The notes under the pieces were generated by a model. That model was given only the letters and a program-made list of their open reading frames with translations. It had not been told where the DNA came from and ran no database searches. Of a stretch of 34,371 nt of DNA, positions 24,780 through 34,067 are shown one piece after another. Location: contig CAMCBZ010000029.1 in assembly GCA_945873145.1 (NCBI GenBank), forward strand, positions 1 through 34,371, written 5' to 3'. Source of the DNA: an uncultured Prevotella sp. Lineage in GTDB: Bacteria > Bacteroidota > Bacteroidia > Bacteroidales > Bacteroidaceae. Numbering within the stretch: position 1 is the first letter of the stretch; every line of letters begins with the position of its first letter. The position numbers were made by a program, and so were the translations under genes.

Positions 24780-26012
24780 TTATTCTATACTCATAAATGT
24801 TTCCATGAACTCGTTGAGGTGGAGCATGCCGTAGGCACCTTCCACACACGACACCTCGTCGTAGGTTTGTACGTTGTCGGGCTCAATGCCACGATGCCAA
24901 ATGAGGAAGGGAACGGGCTCCTTGACGTGGGTACGGATCTCGACGGGTGTTGGATGGTCAGGGAGCACAGCAATACATACAGGCTCATCCCATGTGCTCA
25001 CCTCTTCGAAGATGGGCTTCACGATGCGTAGGTCGAGATAGTCAATGGTGCGTAGTTTCAGTTCCAGATCACCATCGTGTCCAGCTTCATCACTGGCTTC
25101 TAGATGTAGGAAGACAAAGTCTTGATGGCGCAGCGCGTCGATAGCGGCCTGTGCCTTACCTTCATAGTTCGTATCGGAGAGTCCGGTGGCTCCCGGTACC
25201 TTCACCACGTCGAGTCCTGCATAGTGTCCGATGCCTCGGATGAGGTCGACAGCTGAGATGCAGGAACCGGAGTGAATCTGTGGGAAGAGCTCTTGCAGCG
25301 TCTTCATCGACGGGCGGTATCCGCCGCTCCACGGCCAAATACTGTTGGCTTTCTCGGCTCGGCCCTGATTAAAGGGATGCTCCATGAGCAACTGCTGAGA
25401 GCGGAGAATGAGATCATTGACCAGATCCGCGGTTTCTTGCGCCGTCATACGGTCACCATCGTGTCGATCGGCCCATCCTACTTCCGGCTTTACGAGCAAC
25501 GGACGCCACTCCTCGTTGGGGTGATCGTGGGGCGGAGCGCAGACGATGTGCTTGTTGCCACCCTTGATGATGAGCAGATGACGATATTGTATACCGGTGA
25601 TGAAGCGAATGCGGTCATTGCCGAGTTTATCGTTGAGATACTTTATGAGCACGTCGCCCTCCTCTGTCTTGAGATGTCCGCCGTGGTGGTTTTTGATGCG
25701 ACCATTCTCGAGTTCTATTATATTGCATCGCAGGGCAAAGTCATCGGGTTGCATGTCGTAGCCGATGCTGGCAGCCTCAAGAGGTCCTCGGCCCTCATAG
25801 ACTTTGTTGAGGTCATAACCGAGGATAGCGGTGTTGGCCACCTCTGAGCCCGGCAAAAAGCCGTCGGGGATAGTCATCAGTCTGCCGGTGCGTCCCTCGC
25901 GCGCCAGTCGGTTCATATATGGAGTGTCAGCGTATTGCAGCAGGGTCTTCCCTCCTAATCGCTCTACGGCGTGGTCAGCCATGCCGTCGCCCAAGATGAT
26001 AATGTGTTTCAT
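24780..26012 (-). CDS. ApgM-type phosphoglycerate mutase, likely homoserine kinase
   Basis: The predicted protein has 410 residues of the cofactor-independent phosphoglycerate mutase, archaeal type, in the alkaline phosphatase superfamily. The N-terminal IILGDGMAD (4-12) holds the metal Asp, and PGSEVANTAILGYD (~54-67) corresponds to the nucleophile region. Later SDEAGHDGD and AVLPDHPTPV supply metal ligands. It lies between thrA and thrC with gaps of 27 and 32 bp, and no GHMP-type thrB is present. TIGRFAM describes such operon members as proposed homoserine kinase, so the threonine role is favoured by context over glycolysis. The catalytic specificity is inferred. Confidence 0.88.
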   Translation of the reverse strand: MKHIIILGDGMADHAVERLGGKTLLQYADTPYMNRLAREGRTGRLMTIPDGFLPGSEVANTAILGYDLNKVYEGRGPLEAASIGYDMQPDDFALRCNIIELENGRIKNHHGGHLKTEEGDVLIKYLNDKLGNDRIRFITGIQYRHLLIIKGGNKHIVCAPPHDHPNEEWRPLLVKPEVGWADRHDGDRMTAQETADLVNDLILRSQQLLMEHPFNQGRAEKANSIWPWSGGYRPSMKTLQELFPQIHSGSCISAVDLIRGIGHYAGLDVVKVPGATGLSDTNYEGKAQAAIDALRHQDFVFLHLEASDEAGHDGDLELKLRTIDYLDLRIVKPIFEEVSTWDEPVCIAVLPDHPTPVEIRTHVKEPVPFLIWHRGIEPDNVQTYDEVSCVEGAYGMLHLNEFMETFMSIE

Positions 26013-26039
26013 GGTTATTCTGAATTAGCAATCTCTTAT

Positions 26040-28475
26040 TTAAATGTTGGCGATGCTCATGATATTGGCAAAGACTCCGGCGGCTGTCACGCTGGCACCT
26101 GCACCGTAGCCCTGAATGAGCATCGGATACTCTTTGTAGCGCTCAGTGGTGAGCAGCACGATGTTGTTGCTGCCTTCGAGGCTGTAGAAGGGATGATCCT
26201 TACCGACAGCCTTCAATGCTACGCTGGCTTTGCCCTGATCCATTGTGGCCACGAAGCGCCACCGTTTGCCCTCTTTTTCGAGTTGCTCACGTTTCTGTTC
26301 AAAGTCAGCGTCGAGCTTTGGCAGTTTTTTCCAGAAGTCCTCCACTGATCCCTGAAAATACTCGTCGGGAACGAAGAGATGTTTCACCACGTCGTCTTGC
26401 TCAATGCGATATCCGGCCTCACGTGTAAGGATGACGAGTTTGCGGATAACGTCAGTGCCGCTGAGGTCGATGCGTGGGTCGGGCTCTGAATAGCCTTGCT
26501 CTTTAGCGAGTCTGACAGTCTCGGAGAAGGGTACGTCGGCGGCAATCTCATTGAAGATGAAGTTCAGGGTGCCGCTGAGCACTGCTTCTATGCGCAGGAT
26601 GCGGTCACCGGAGTTGCGCAAGTCGTTGATGGTGCCGATAATCGGCAGACCGGCTCCTACGTTAGTTTCGAAGAGGAATTTTACACCGCGTAGCAATGCC
26701 GTGTCCTTAAGTAGCCGATAGTTGTCGTAGGACGAACTGGCAGCTATCTTGTTTGCGGCCACCACATTGATATTGTGGTTGAGCAGCGCGGGATAGAGTG
26801 CGGCGATATCAGCCGATGCCGTGCAGTCGACAAACACCGAGTTGAAGATGTTCATCTTCAGGATATTCTCGCAGAGCGACTGTGGTGTGCTGGGCTCAGA
26901 GTTGTGGAGTTGCTCGCGATAGTTGTTCAAATCGATGCCGTCGCGGTTGAAAATGGCGTTTTTCGAACTTGCGATGCCCACGACATTGAGTTTGAGTCGT
27001 GAGTGCTCTTTGAGCTCGTCATATTGGTTGCGGATCTGCTCGAGGAGTTTTCCTCCAACAGTACCCACGCCACAAACAAAGAGGTTGAGGACCTTGTATT
27101 CGGAGAGGAAGAAAGAGTCGTGGAGGACGTTGAGCGACTTACGCAGAGAGCGAGAGTCCACGACAAAAGAGATGTTGGTCTCGGAGCCACCCTGGGCGCA
27201 GGCGATGACCGAGATGCCGCTTCGTCCGAGCGTGCCGAAGAGTTTTCCGGCGATGCCCGGTGTGTGTTTCATATTCTCACCGACGATGGCGATGGTTGCC
27301 AAGTTGCTTTCGAGATGCATGGGGAACATGGCACCGTCGGCAATCTCAGAGGCAAACTCATGGTTGAGGACCTCCACAGCTTCCTCAGCATCCTCGTTGC
27401 GGACACCGATAGACGTAGAGTTCTCGGAAGAGGCCTGCGAGACGAGGAACACGCTGATGCCGTTGTCGGCCAGTGCCGTGAAGATGCGTCGGTTGACACC
27501 AATGACACCGACCATAGACAGACCTGAAACAGTAATGAGCGAAGTGCCGTTGATACTGGAGATACCCTTGATGGGCTTAGCGTCGTTGGCAATCTTATCC
27601 TTGATGATGGTTCCGGGAGCTGATGGGTTGAAAGTATTTTTGACCCTGATGGGAATATTCTTCACACAGACAGGGTAGATGGTTGGCGGGTAGATGACCT
27701 TTGCGCCGAAGTTGCAAAGTTCCATGGCCTCAACATAAGAGAGCTGGTCGATGGTGTAGGCTGACTTGATGACACGTGGATCAGCGGTCATGAAGCCGTC
27801 GACATCAGTCCATATCTCGAGCACCTCAGCGTCGAGGGCTGCGGCGATGATGGCTGCGGTGTAGTCCGAGCCGCCTCGTCCGAGGTTGGTGATTTCGCCC
27901 GTGTCGCGGTCAGTGGAGATGAATCCGGGAACGAGTGTCACCCGTGGCATGTCCTTGAAAGCCTCCACGACGAGCTGATTGGTCAGTGCGCTGTCGAGCG
28001 TATTTTTCCCGGCAATGTCATAGGTCTTGATAAACGAACGGGAGTCCATCCATTTAGAACCTCTGACAAGTGTAGCGACGATGTTGGAACTGAGCCTTTC
28101 GCCATAGCTGACGATGGCATCCTGCGTTTTCTTGCTCAGGTCGCGGATGAGGAACACACCAAAGTAGATGGAATGTAGTTGCTCGAAGAGCGCATCGACG
28201 GTGTTGAAAAGTGTTTCTCTGTCATTGGGATCCGTGATGATGGTGTCAATCATCTTGTGATGGCGGTCCACCATCTGCTCGAAACTTGTGCGCCACTCGT
28301 CCTTGCCGCTCACGGCGAGTCGGGATGTGGCGATAAGCTGGTCGGTGATGCCCCCAAGAGCGCTGACGACAACGACAATGGGTTGTCGGCGGGCTTCGTT
28401 TTCAACGATGCGCTTCAGACTAAGGATACTTTTCACGGAACCTACCGATGTTCCGCCGAATTTTAATACTTTCAT
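26040..28475 (-). CDS. thrA: Bifunctional aspartokinase / homoserine dehydrogenase
   Basis: The predicted protein has 811 residues from the ATG at 28475. A 19-residue upstream extension to 28532 is rejected because MKVLKFGGTSVG is the conserved kinase start. The aspartokinase domain covers about 1-290 (KFGGTS at 5-10), then two ACT domains (~310-455) for allosteric control by threonine, then homoserine dehydrogenase from ~465 with NAD(P)-binding VCGVGTVGGKLL and the VGAGLPIIGTINDL substrate motif. It provides the first and third steps from aspartate to threonine; aspartate-semialdehyde dehydrogenase must be encoded elsewhere. The apgM start lies 27 bp after the stop. Confidence 0.96.
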   Translation of the reverse strand: MKVLKFGGTSVGSVKSILSLKRIVENEARRQPIVVVVSALGGITDQLIATSRLAVSGKDEWRTSFEQMVDRHHKMIDTIITDPNDRETLFNTVDALFEQLHSIYFGVFLIRDLSKKTQDAIVSYGERLSSNIVATLVRGSKWMDSRSFIKTYDIAGKNTLDSALTNQLVVEAFKDMPRVTLVPGFISTDRDTGEITNLGRGGSDYTAAIIAAALDAEVLEIWTDVDGFMTADPRVIKSAYTIDQLSYVEAMELCNFGAKVIYPPTIYPVCVKNIPIRVKNTFNPSAPGTIIKDKIANDAKPIKGISSINGTSLITVSGLSMVGVIGVNRRIFTALADNGISVFLVSQASSENSTSIGVRNEDAEEAVEVLNHEFASEIADGAMFPMHLESNLATIAIVGENMKHTPGIAGKLFGTLGRSGISVIACAQGGSETNISFVVDSRSLRKSLNVLHDSFFLSEYKVLNLFVCGVGTVGGKLLEQIRNQYDELKEHSRLKLNVVGIASSKNAIFNRDGIDLNNYREQLHNSEPSTPQSLCENILKMNIFNSVFVDCTASADIAALYPALLNHNINVVAANKIAASSSYDNYRLLKDTALLRGVKFLFETNVGAGLPIIGTINDLRNSGDRILRIEAVLSGTLNFIFNEIAADVPFSETVRLAKEQGYSEPDPRIDLSGTDVIRKLVILTREAGYRIEQDDVVKHLFVPDEYFQGSVEDFWKKLPKLDADFEQKREQLEKEGKRWRFVATMDQGKASVALKAVGKDHPFYSLEGSNNIVLLTTERYKEYPMLIQGYGAGASVTAAGVFANIMSIANI

Positions 28476-28477
28476 AA

Positions 28478-28507
28478 TTATATAATGTTTATAGAATGAA
28501 TTGACAT
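28478..28507 (-). CDS. Possible 9-codon upstream ORF before thrA
   Basis: ATG at 28507-28505 opens MSIHSINII, with TAA at 28480-28478, 2 bp before the thrA ATG. Four of nine residues are Ile. It follows the hairpins at 28551-28637, the reverse of a classic attenuator. The DNA is very AT-rich, so Ile codons are expected by chance. Confidence 0.15.
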   Translation of the reverse strand: MSIHSINII

Positions 28508-28550
28508 CCCTCATACAAAGAGGTAATGCCAAAACTTAGTTTTCTAATCT

Positions 28551-28587
28551 ACCGTCCGCTCTGCCGCTTATGTGCAAGGCGGACGGT
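28551..28587 (-). terminator. GC-rich hairpin in aspT-thrA spacer
   Basis: ACCGTCCGC (28551-28559) and GCGGACGGT (28579-28587) are perfect 9-bp complements with a 19-base loop. The stem is strong, but no U-run follows on the minus strand. It is a terminator of the aspT-like gene or a thr-operon leader structure. Confidence 0.55.
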
Positions 28588-28594
28588 GGAAGGA

Positions 28595-28637
28595 TGCAAC
28601 TGTCGGCTTTAACTGAGGCAGGAGTCTGACAGTTGCA
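28595..28637 (-). other. Second hairpin in aspT-thrA spacer
   Basis: TGCAACTGTC (28595-28604) and GACAGTTGCA (28628-28637) are perfect 10-bp inverted copies around 23 bases, 8 bp from the stem at 28551-28587. Together they occupy most of the 193-bp gap between the aspT-like stop and thrA. No TAnnTTTG box was found in the gap. Confidence 0.5.
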
Positions 28638-28668
28638 GTAGGGGGAAGTCCTTTGCAGCAGCCTTGAG

Positions 28669-30366
28669 CTAACTACAGAAGAACAGCACGATGATCTGAG
28701 CAGCAAAGATTCTGAGGAACATGCTCAGCGGGTATACGGTGGAGTAGCCCACAGCCGGAGCTTCCTTAGAGCAAGAGGCGTTGGCGTAGGCCAGTGCAGG
28801 TGGATCGGTGTAGGTACCGGCTATCATACCCATGATTGTGAAATAGTTGAATTTATATCTCAGTCGTGCGATGGTGCCTATGATGAGGATAGGCACCACG
28901 GTGATGATAAATCCTGTGTAGACATATTTCAGTCCGTCTCCTGCTACCACCGTCTCCCAGAATCCGGCACCGGCTTTGATACCTACGCTGGCAAGGAAGA
29001 GCACGAGTCCTATTTCTCGCAGCATCATATTGGCCGAGGTAGTGGTGTAGGTCACAAGTTTGAAGCGATAGCCGAAGCGGCCGATGAGGATGGCGATGAT
29101 CAGAGGGCCACCGGCGATACCGAGTTTCAAAGGCACAGGCATGCCGGGGATAGCCAAAGGAATGCTACCGAAAAGAATACCGATGATGATACCGATGAAG
29201 ATGGTGGCGATATTCGGGGCATTGAGGCTCTTGACAGAGTTACCCATGAGGTCAGCCACACGGTTGACATTGTCCTCGGGGCCGACGACAAGGATGCGGT
29301 CGCCGATGTGGAAGTGGTGGTCGCGGCTGGCAAAGAGATCCATGCCCTGACGTGAGATACGGGTGACGTTCACACCATAGACGCTCGAGAAGTGCATCTT
29401 GCCCAGCGTCTTACCGTTCATCTTGGGATTGGTGACGATGATACGCTTCGACACCAGTGGTGACTTGCTCTTCTCGTCAGCCTCTTTCCAACTGGCTTCC
29501 ACCTCAGGACCGATGAAGGCCTTGATGGCTTCGGCGTCAGCTTCAGCGCAGACGATGTGGGCTTCGTCACCCATCTCAAAGACTGTATCCTTAAGAGGTG
29601 TGGACAACTCACCGTTGTGGAAGAGGTGTGTGCAGACCATATCGCGGTTGAGGAAGTCAGAGATTTCCTGCAACGTACGTCCAGCGATGTAGGCGTTGGT
29701 CACCTTCAGCGTCATAGCGTGTGGTTTGGCATGTGGATTTTCTTCCTCAGCCTCGTTGAGCTTTTCTTCCTCTTCCTTGAGATTGGTGCGAGTGATGTAG
29801 CGGATGGCGATGGTGGCACCGATGATGCCGAGCACTCCGAGAGGATAAGCACAGGCGTAACCGTTAGCAATCTGTGGTGCTTTACCGGCTCCAAATACCG
29901 AGTTGAGTGCTTCGTTGGCGGCACCGAGTCCCGGTGTGTTGGTCACGGCACCGTAGAGGGTACCCACCATCATCGGCAGGTTGACGCGGTTGCTCGTGTC
30001 GAAGAAAATGTAATAGCAGGCAAACATCACCAGCACGTTGAGAAGCACTGTGGCCGTGGCCAGAAGGTTAAGTGTCACACCGCCTTTCTTAAAACTCTCG
30101 AAGAAGCCTGGACCCACCTGCAAACCGATGCAGAACACAAAGAGGATCAGTCCGAAATCCTGCAAGAAGGAAAGAATCGGGGTAGGGGCTGTGAAGCCGA
30201 CGTGGCCGGCGACGATGCCGGCGAACAAAACAAAGGTGACACCCAGAGAGATGCCGCCAATCTTGATTTTTCCCAGCAACACGCCCACGGCGATCACCAA
30301 GGAATAGAGCAGCGCGATATGTGCCACGCTGTCTTGGGTTGTGAATAGATTGATTAACCAGTCCAT
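28669..30366 (-). CDS. AspT/YidE-type transporter with two RCK_C domains
   Basis: The predicted protein has 565 residues. Membrane helices form an N-terminal block (~15-190) and a C-terminal block (~385-565). Between them are two cytoplasmic TrkA-C (RCK_C) domains at about 216-288 and 303-378. This is the architecture of the aspartate:alanine exchanger family, including E. coli YidE and Ybj[13 protein letters not shown] (85-96) and [13 protein letters not shown] (142-154), with its later counterpart [11 protein letters not shown], are the family's duplicated motifs. The substrate is not known; an amino acid or dicarboxylate is possible. Placement before thrA is suggestive only. Confidence 0.9.
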   Translation of the reverse strand: MDWLINLFTTQDSVAHIALLYSLVIAVGVLLGKIKIGGISLGVTFVLFAGIVAGHVGFTAPTPILSFLQDFGLILFVFCIGLQVGPGFFESFKKGGVTLNLLATATVLLNVLVMFACYYIFFDTSNRVNLPMMVGTLYGAVTNTPGLGAANEALNSVFGAGKAPQIANGYACAYPLGVLGIIGATIAIRYITRTNLKEEEEKLNEAEEENPHAKPHAMTLKVTNAYIAGRTLQEISDFLNRDMVCTHLFHNGELSTPLKDTVFEMGDEAHIVCAEADAEAIKAFIGPEVEASWKEADEKSKSPLVSKRIIVTNPKMNGKTLGKMHFSSVYGVNVTRISRQGMDLFASRDHHFHIGDRILVVGPEDNVNRVADLMGNSVKSLNAPNIATIFIGIIIGILFGSIPLAIPGMPVPLKLGIAGGPLIIAILIGRFGYRFKLVTYTTTSANMMLREIGLVLFLASVGIKAGAGFWETVVAGDGLKYVYTGFIITVVPILIIGTIARLRYKFNYFTIMGMIAGTYTDPPALAYANASCSKEAPAVGYSTVYPLSMFLRIFAAQIIVLFFCS

Positions 30367-30391
30367 ATATGATTTTTACAAATTCTTTGCA

Positions 30392-30422
30392 AATGTACGA
30401 TAATTTATGCAAAGCGCAAAAG
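30392..30422 (-). promoter_or_regulatory. Promoter of aspT-like gene
   Basis: On the minus strand: TTTG at 30422-30419, a 19-bp spacer and TACATTTG at 30399-30392. Both boxes match consensus exactly. The ATG is 25 bp downstream. Confidence 0.8.
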
Positions 30423-30572
30423 AAAAGACAGAAAAACTAAGAAATAGTAAAGGGTAAATGCTATTTTGATGCCTTTTCTGATGCTCTTTTTCCATTTTTG
30501 TGCACTTCTTCCGGCCTTTTCCATTTCAATGGGGAAGATGCGAGGAGGAGAAAATTGACTGTGCCGATGCGC

Positions 30573-31397
30573 TTATTCCTGCTCCGAGACGATGCCATAG
30601 CCCTTGAGCCAGTCGTCGAGAATCATGCGGGCGATGGACAGCCGCTGTGGGATACGGGGTAGGGCATCGTAGCGAAACCAGCTGCCACGCGAGAGCTCCG
30701 ATCGCTGGAGATGGACTTCACCTTCGACATAATCGGCATTGAATCCCACCATCAGTCCGCAGGGGTAGGGCCAGGGCTGCGAGCCGAAATAGCGAAGATT
30801 GGTGATTGTCAGTCCCGTTTCCTCCATCACCTCGCGATGCACAGCCTGTTCAAGGGTCTCGCCGGTCTCGACAAAGCCTGCCACGAGGCCGTAGAAGTCG
30901 CCCTTGAAGTTCTTGGCATGCACAAGTAGTACCTCATCACCTCGATGGATGAGCACGATGATTGCCGTGGCCAGCTGAGGCCACACTTCTTTGCCGCATT
31001 GTGTGCATCGCTTCGAGATGATTGTGTGCATCTTCATCGGAGCACCGCAGACGCCACAGAACTGGGTGTTGTGATCCCAATAGAGAAGTTCCTGACATTT
31101 TCCAGCTTTGAGATAAAGCTCGGTGGAGAGATGATAAAACGAAGCCCGAAGCCCCACAAAGTCGAAGCCTGAGGCGCGCAGCTCGGGATCGATGATCTCC
31201 ACATGTTGCGGATCTTCGAGCATCAGCGTTTTCACGAGCGTGCCGTTTTCCATGGGGCTGACCTCCATGATATGGGTCCAGGCATGCGTCTTCACTGGTG
31301 TTTCCTCTGTGCAGGGAATCGTGTATTTTCCGTCGGGCAAGCGTTGCAGAAGCAGGTCGGTCTTGCTGAATATAAAGAAATAGGTCTTCATCTGCAA
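30573..31397 (-). CDS. nudC: NADH/NAD+ pyrophosphatase NudC (Nudix)
   Basis: The predicted protein has 274 residues. Zinc ribbon cysteines are CGVCG and CTQCG. The Nudix box is GFVETGETLEQAVHREVMEETGL. The NudC-specific SQPWPYP motif follows about 16 residues later. NudC enzymes hydrolyse NADH to NMNH and AMP and can remove NAD caps from RNA. ATG codons occur at 31397 and two codons later. It starts 24 bp after the M64 peptidase gene, so co-transcription is plausible although their roles differ. The 206-bp region to the aspT-like start holds only weak imperfect stems and the aspT promoter. Confidence 0.94.
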   Translation of the reverse strand: MQMKTYFFIFSKTDLLLQRLPDGKYTIPCTEETPVKTHAWTHIMEVSPMENGTLVKTLMLEDPQHVEIIDPELRASGFDFVGLRASFYHLSTELYLKAGKCQELLYWDHNTQFCGVCGAPMKMHTIISKRCTQCGKEVWPQLATAIIVLIHRGDEVLLVHAKNFKGDFYGLVAGFVETGETLEQAVHREVMEETGLTITNLRYFGSQPWPYPCGLMVGFNADYVEGEVHLQRSELSRGSWFRYDALPRIPQRLSIARMILDDWLKGYGIVSEQE

Positions 31398-31421
31398 TTA
31401 TTATTCGACTATTATCTTTGC

Positions 31422-32666
31422 TTACTTCACATAGAAATCGATGAGCTGCTGAATAGCCTGTCGGCAGGCAGGGCAGAAGTCAGGATTCTGATTAGTGCGC
31501 ATACGGCAGTCGTAGTAGGCGCGGTAGACGCCCTTAGGCTTGTATCCGGCCCCTTCGTAGAATCCGGCTTTCTTATCCTTGCCAATGAGGTTTTCCCATT
31601 TTCCACGGAAGTCCACCTTAGTGGTGATGTTCTTTTCCCATGGCTCCACATCGAGCGGATAGATGTCAACAGTCTCGTCGTCGTAGGCATATTCATCAGC
31701 AAGACCGGCGAAGCTGTGCCCAAACTCATGTACGACGACGGGCTTGGCATACTGGTTATGGATGGAGGCGAGCAAATACCCATTGTAGAAACCTCCACCA
31801 CCATAGCGTGTGGAGTTGACCAGTGCGATGATATGCTCATAGGGAGTACCTGCGAGCCAGTCGTGCATATCTTTAAGGTGTCCCGTGGTAAGATACCGTT
31901 CGCTGTAGTTGGTGTCCCAGTGGGAGTGCAGTGCCGTGTTTTTCCATATACCTTTTCCTGGTTCACTGGCTCCGCTCTCCTCGGATGGCGACTCCACGGC
32001 GACGACATTAAAGTATTGACGGTTGCATTTGAAAGGCTCGTAGGAGAAGAGCGTCTCCATCGACATGCGTGCATCGTCGACAAAAGTCTTCATCTCTTCG
32101 GGGCGGTAGCCCTCGGCGAGATAGGCCAGATGGATGCAGTGGGTAGTAGCCTGAGCATGTTGCAGTACGACGTATGGGGTGACATTTTTCTCACCGAGAT
32201 GTGCGATGAGTATGTCGGTAGGTGCAACGGTATGTGTGAGATGGCTGCTGACTTGGCGTCGGTTGTTGCGCAGGTCCACGGTGATGTCGACAGTGTCTTT
32301 GGGCATGGGCACGAGATATACGTTTTCGAACGACTTCTCGAGGTGCTGGGCCTCGGGTTCTTCCTGCCATTCCTGGAAGAGGGTGGAGAAGGAGTTGCGA
32401 TAGATGATGCGTTGTGTCTTATGGTCGCGCACAGTGATCTGTCCGTTGCCCTCCATGGGAACCTCGGCGAGTCGCTGGCGCTTGCCATACCAACGGGGCT
32501 CAACGTACATCTGCTCCAGCGCGATATGCTGGGTGGTGGCAGTGCCGGAAAAGATGTAGTCGATGCGCAGGGTCTTGTCCTGAAAATAATCTTCGAAACG
32601 CTGGGCGGCAGCGCTCATGCTCAACATGGCGGACACAGCCAGCAAAATGTAGTGTTTGTTCTTCAT
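31422..32666 (-). CDS. Secreted M64 family metallopeptidase
   Basis: The predicted protein has 414 residues. A signal peptide ends near residue 21 (SAAAQ). An N-terminal M64_N beta domain (~25-155) precedes the peptidase domain. The zinc motif is HEFGHSFAGLAD with H313, E314, H317 and D324. A C-terminal CRMR...FCPAC segment provides three Cys, as in characterised gut Bacteroidetes members. Family M64 includes Clostridium ramosum IgA protease, but most Bacteroidota members have no known substrate, so IgA cleavage should not be assumed. It follows the glucosaminidase by 56 bp and precedes nudC. Confidence 0.92.
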   Translation of the reverse strand: MKNKHYILLAVSAMLSMSAAAQRFEDYFQDKTLRIDYIFSGTATTQHIALEQMYVEPRWYGKRQRLAEVPMEGNGQITVRDHKTQRIIYRNSFSTLFQEWQEEPEAQHLEKSFENVYLVPMPKDTVDITVDLRNNRRQVSSHLTHTVAPTDILIAHLGEKNVTPYVVLQHAQATTHCIHLAYLAEGYRPEEMKTFVDDARMSMETLFSYEPFKCNRQYFNVVAVESPSEESGASEPGKGIWKNTALHSHWDTNYSERYLTTGHLKDMHDWLAGTPYEHIIALVNSTRYGGGGFYNGYLLASIHNQYAKPVVVHEFGHSFAGLADEYAYDDETVDIYPLDVEPWEKNITTKVDFRGKWENLIGKDKKAGFYEGAGYKPKGVYRAYYDCRMRTNQNPDFCPACRQAIQQLIDFYVK

Positions 32667-32722
32667 CCTATTAACTATTCAAGATTAATGATTTATGTGT
32701 GTTGATCTCCCCTTCTATACTT

Positions 32723-33655
32723 TTAGTAAACCTTTAGTTCGTCACCGATATGTATCTGATAATCAGGTGTCAGATGATTTTTCTTATAGAGACTCTTCAA
32801 TCGTATGCCATAGTACTGAGCGATGGAGTACATGCTCTCACCGGGCTTTACCACGTGGGGGCGATGCTTATAGGTCTTAATGGCTTTCTTCTGCTTTTTC
32901 TTCAAATAAATGATGTCGCCGGCATGGAGCAAATCGTGCTTGTCGCGCTCATTATATTTAGCCAGCTTGCGCCATGACAAGTCGGTTTCCTTGCCGATGG
33001 ATTTGAAGGTGTCGCCCTCACGAGCCACGAGATAATAGTTCTTGTTGTAGATGCGGATGGGGTGAAGTTGCTGTCCGGCCATCACAGCGTGGTCGTGTGC
33101 TCCCCGCTCAGCCATGAACTTGTCGTAGTGACGTGCATGGTCGTATTTGTTGAGTTTATAGAGCTCGATGATGTCAATGAGTTTTTGGGCATAGGCAGGA
33201 TTTGTGGCGTAGCCGCACGATTTCAGTCCCCGGGCCCATCCTCGGTAGTCAGTAAGGTCGAGCCGGAAGAGTTGGGCATAGCGTTGATTGCCGGTGAGGA
33301 AGCGGCTGTGGTCCTCATAGCTCTGTTTGGCGTTGTCGTAGGCGCGGAAGCACTCACCGATGTCGTCGTCGTCCTGGCTCATTGTGCGTCCCGTCCATCC
33401 GTGGCATTTGATGCCGAAGTGGTTGTTGCCCTGAGTGGCGAGCGGACTGAGTCCTGCACGGCTCTCAAAGGCACCCTGGGCCAGCGTGATGCTTGCCGGG
33501 ATGCCGTAGCGGAGCATCTCTTCGATGGCCAGATCCTTGTATTGGTCGAAATATTGTTGATAAGCCTGGTTCCACCTCATCTGTGCCTTCAACGGCAGCA
33601 CGATGAGAAGAGACATTATAGAGGCAAAGAACTTATTTCTGATGCTCATGGACAT
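32723..33655 (-). CDS. Secreted glucosaminidase with two LysM domains
   Basis: The predicted protein has 310 residues from the ATG at 33655 (MSMSIRNKFF); ATGs at 33679 and 33649 are alternatives. The longest frame to 33730 is excluded because a promoter box lies at 33698-33705. A signal peptide ends around LPLKAQ. The glucosaminidase domain (GH73 type, ~30-175) has AQGAFESRAG with the likely catalytic Glu and the NNHFGIKC motif. Two LysM modules follow: ~205-260 (YYLVAREGDTFKSIG) and ~265-310 (HVVKPGESMYSIAQYYG). It likely hydrolyses peptidoglycan and binds the wall through LysM. Confidence 0.92.
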   Translation of the reverse strand: MSMSIRNKFFASIMSLLIVLPLKAQMRWNQAYQQYFDQYKDLAIEEMLRYGIPASITLAQGAFESRAGLSPLATQGNNHFGIKCHGWTGRTMSQDDDDIGECFRAYDNAKQSYEDHSRFLTGNQRYAQLFRLDLTDYRGWARGLKSCGYATNPAYAQKLIDIIELYKLNKYDHARHYDKFMAERGAHDHAVMAGQQLHPIRIYNKNYYLVAREGDTFKSIGKETDLSWRKLAKYNERDKHDLLHAGDIIYLKKKQKKAIKTYKHRPHVVKPGESMYSIAQYYGIRLKSLYKKNHLTPDYQIHIGDELKVY

Positions 33656-33697
33656 ATCACGCAGTATAGAATGACTCATTATTATTAATAACCATTG

Positions 33698-33731
33698 CAA
33701 AGTTACAAAAAAATAGATAGAAAGATGCAAA
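33698..33731 (-). promoter_or_regulatory. Promoter of glucosaminidase gene
   Basis: On the minus strand: TTTG at 33731-33728, a 22-bp spacer (one base longer than usual) and TAACTTTG at 33705-33698. It decides the downstream start codon. Confidence 0.65.
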
Positions 33732-33828
33732 ACGATTCATTTTTAACGATTCATGGGCGATGAGTGATTCTTATAGGTGAAAGAGTAGAAGAAAACCGCT
33801 GAATTAGTATCAAAAAAGTTCGGTTTTA

Positions 33829-33860
33829 TTTGGCAGTTCCAGAAAAAAGCTATATCTTTG
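33829..33860 (+). promoter_or_regulatory. Promoter of the tRNA pair
   Basis: TTTG at 33829-33832, a 20-bp spacer and TATCTTTG at 33853-33860 match consensus exactly. The first tRNA begins 41 bp downstream. An inverted AAAACCG/CGGTTTT pair (33792-33798, 33821-33827) lies just upstream of the -33. Confidence 0.8.
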
Positions 33861-33901
33861 CACCCGCAAACAAGCAAAGGGGCTTCTTCCCTGTATCTTT
33901 T

Positions 33902-33974
<73 letters not shown>

Positions 33975-33996
33975 CTTCAATCATTTTTTTTGTGTG

Positions 33997-34067
33997 GCGG
34001 AATTAGCATATCGGTAGTGCGCGGGCTTCCCAAGCCTGAAAGGCGGGTTCGATTCCCGTATTCCGCT
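33997..34067 (+). tRNA. tRNA-Gly (anticodon CCC)
   Basis: The acceptor GCGGAAT (33997-34003) pairs with ATTCCGC (34060-34066). The anticodon stem CGGGC/GCCTG has loop TTCCCAA with anticodon CCC at 34029-34031. The T arm includes GGTTCGATTCC. CCA is not encoded. It follows tRNA-Thr by 22 bp and is probably in the same transcript. Confidence 0.95.

Noticed and set aside
28476..28532. 19-residue N-terminal extension of ThrA
   Set aside because: The conserved aspartokinase start MKVLKFGGTS begins at 28475 and the extension is atypical.
31203..32705. 500-codon plus-strand ORF opposite the M64 peptidase and part of nudC
   Set aside because: Both minus-strand genes have intact catalytic motifs and signal sequence; this frame is open by codon bias.
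33993..34000. TGTGGCGG octamer just before tRNA-Gly
   Set aside because: It is a single copy, and four of its bases are the start of the tRNA acceptor stem; probably coincidence.
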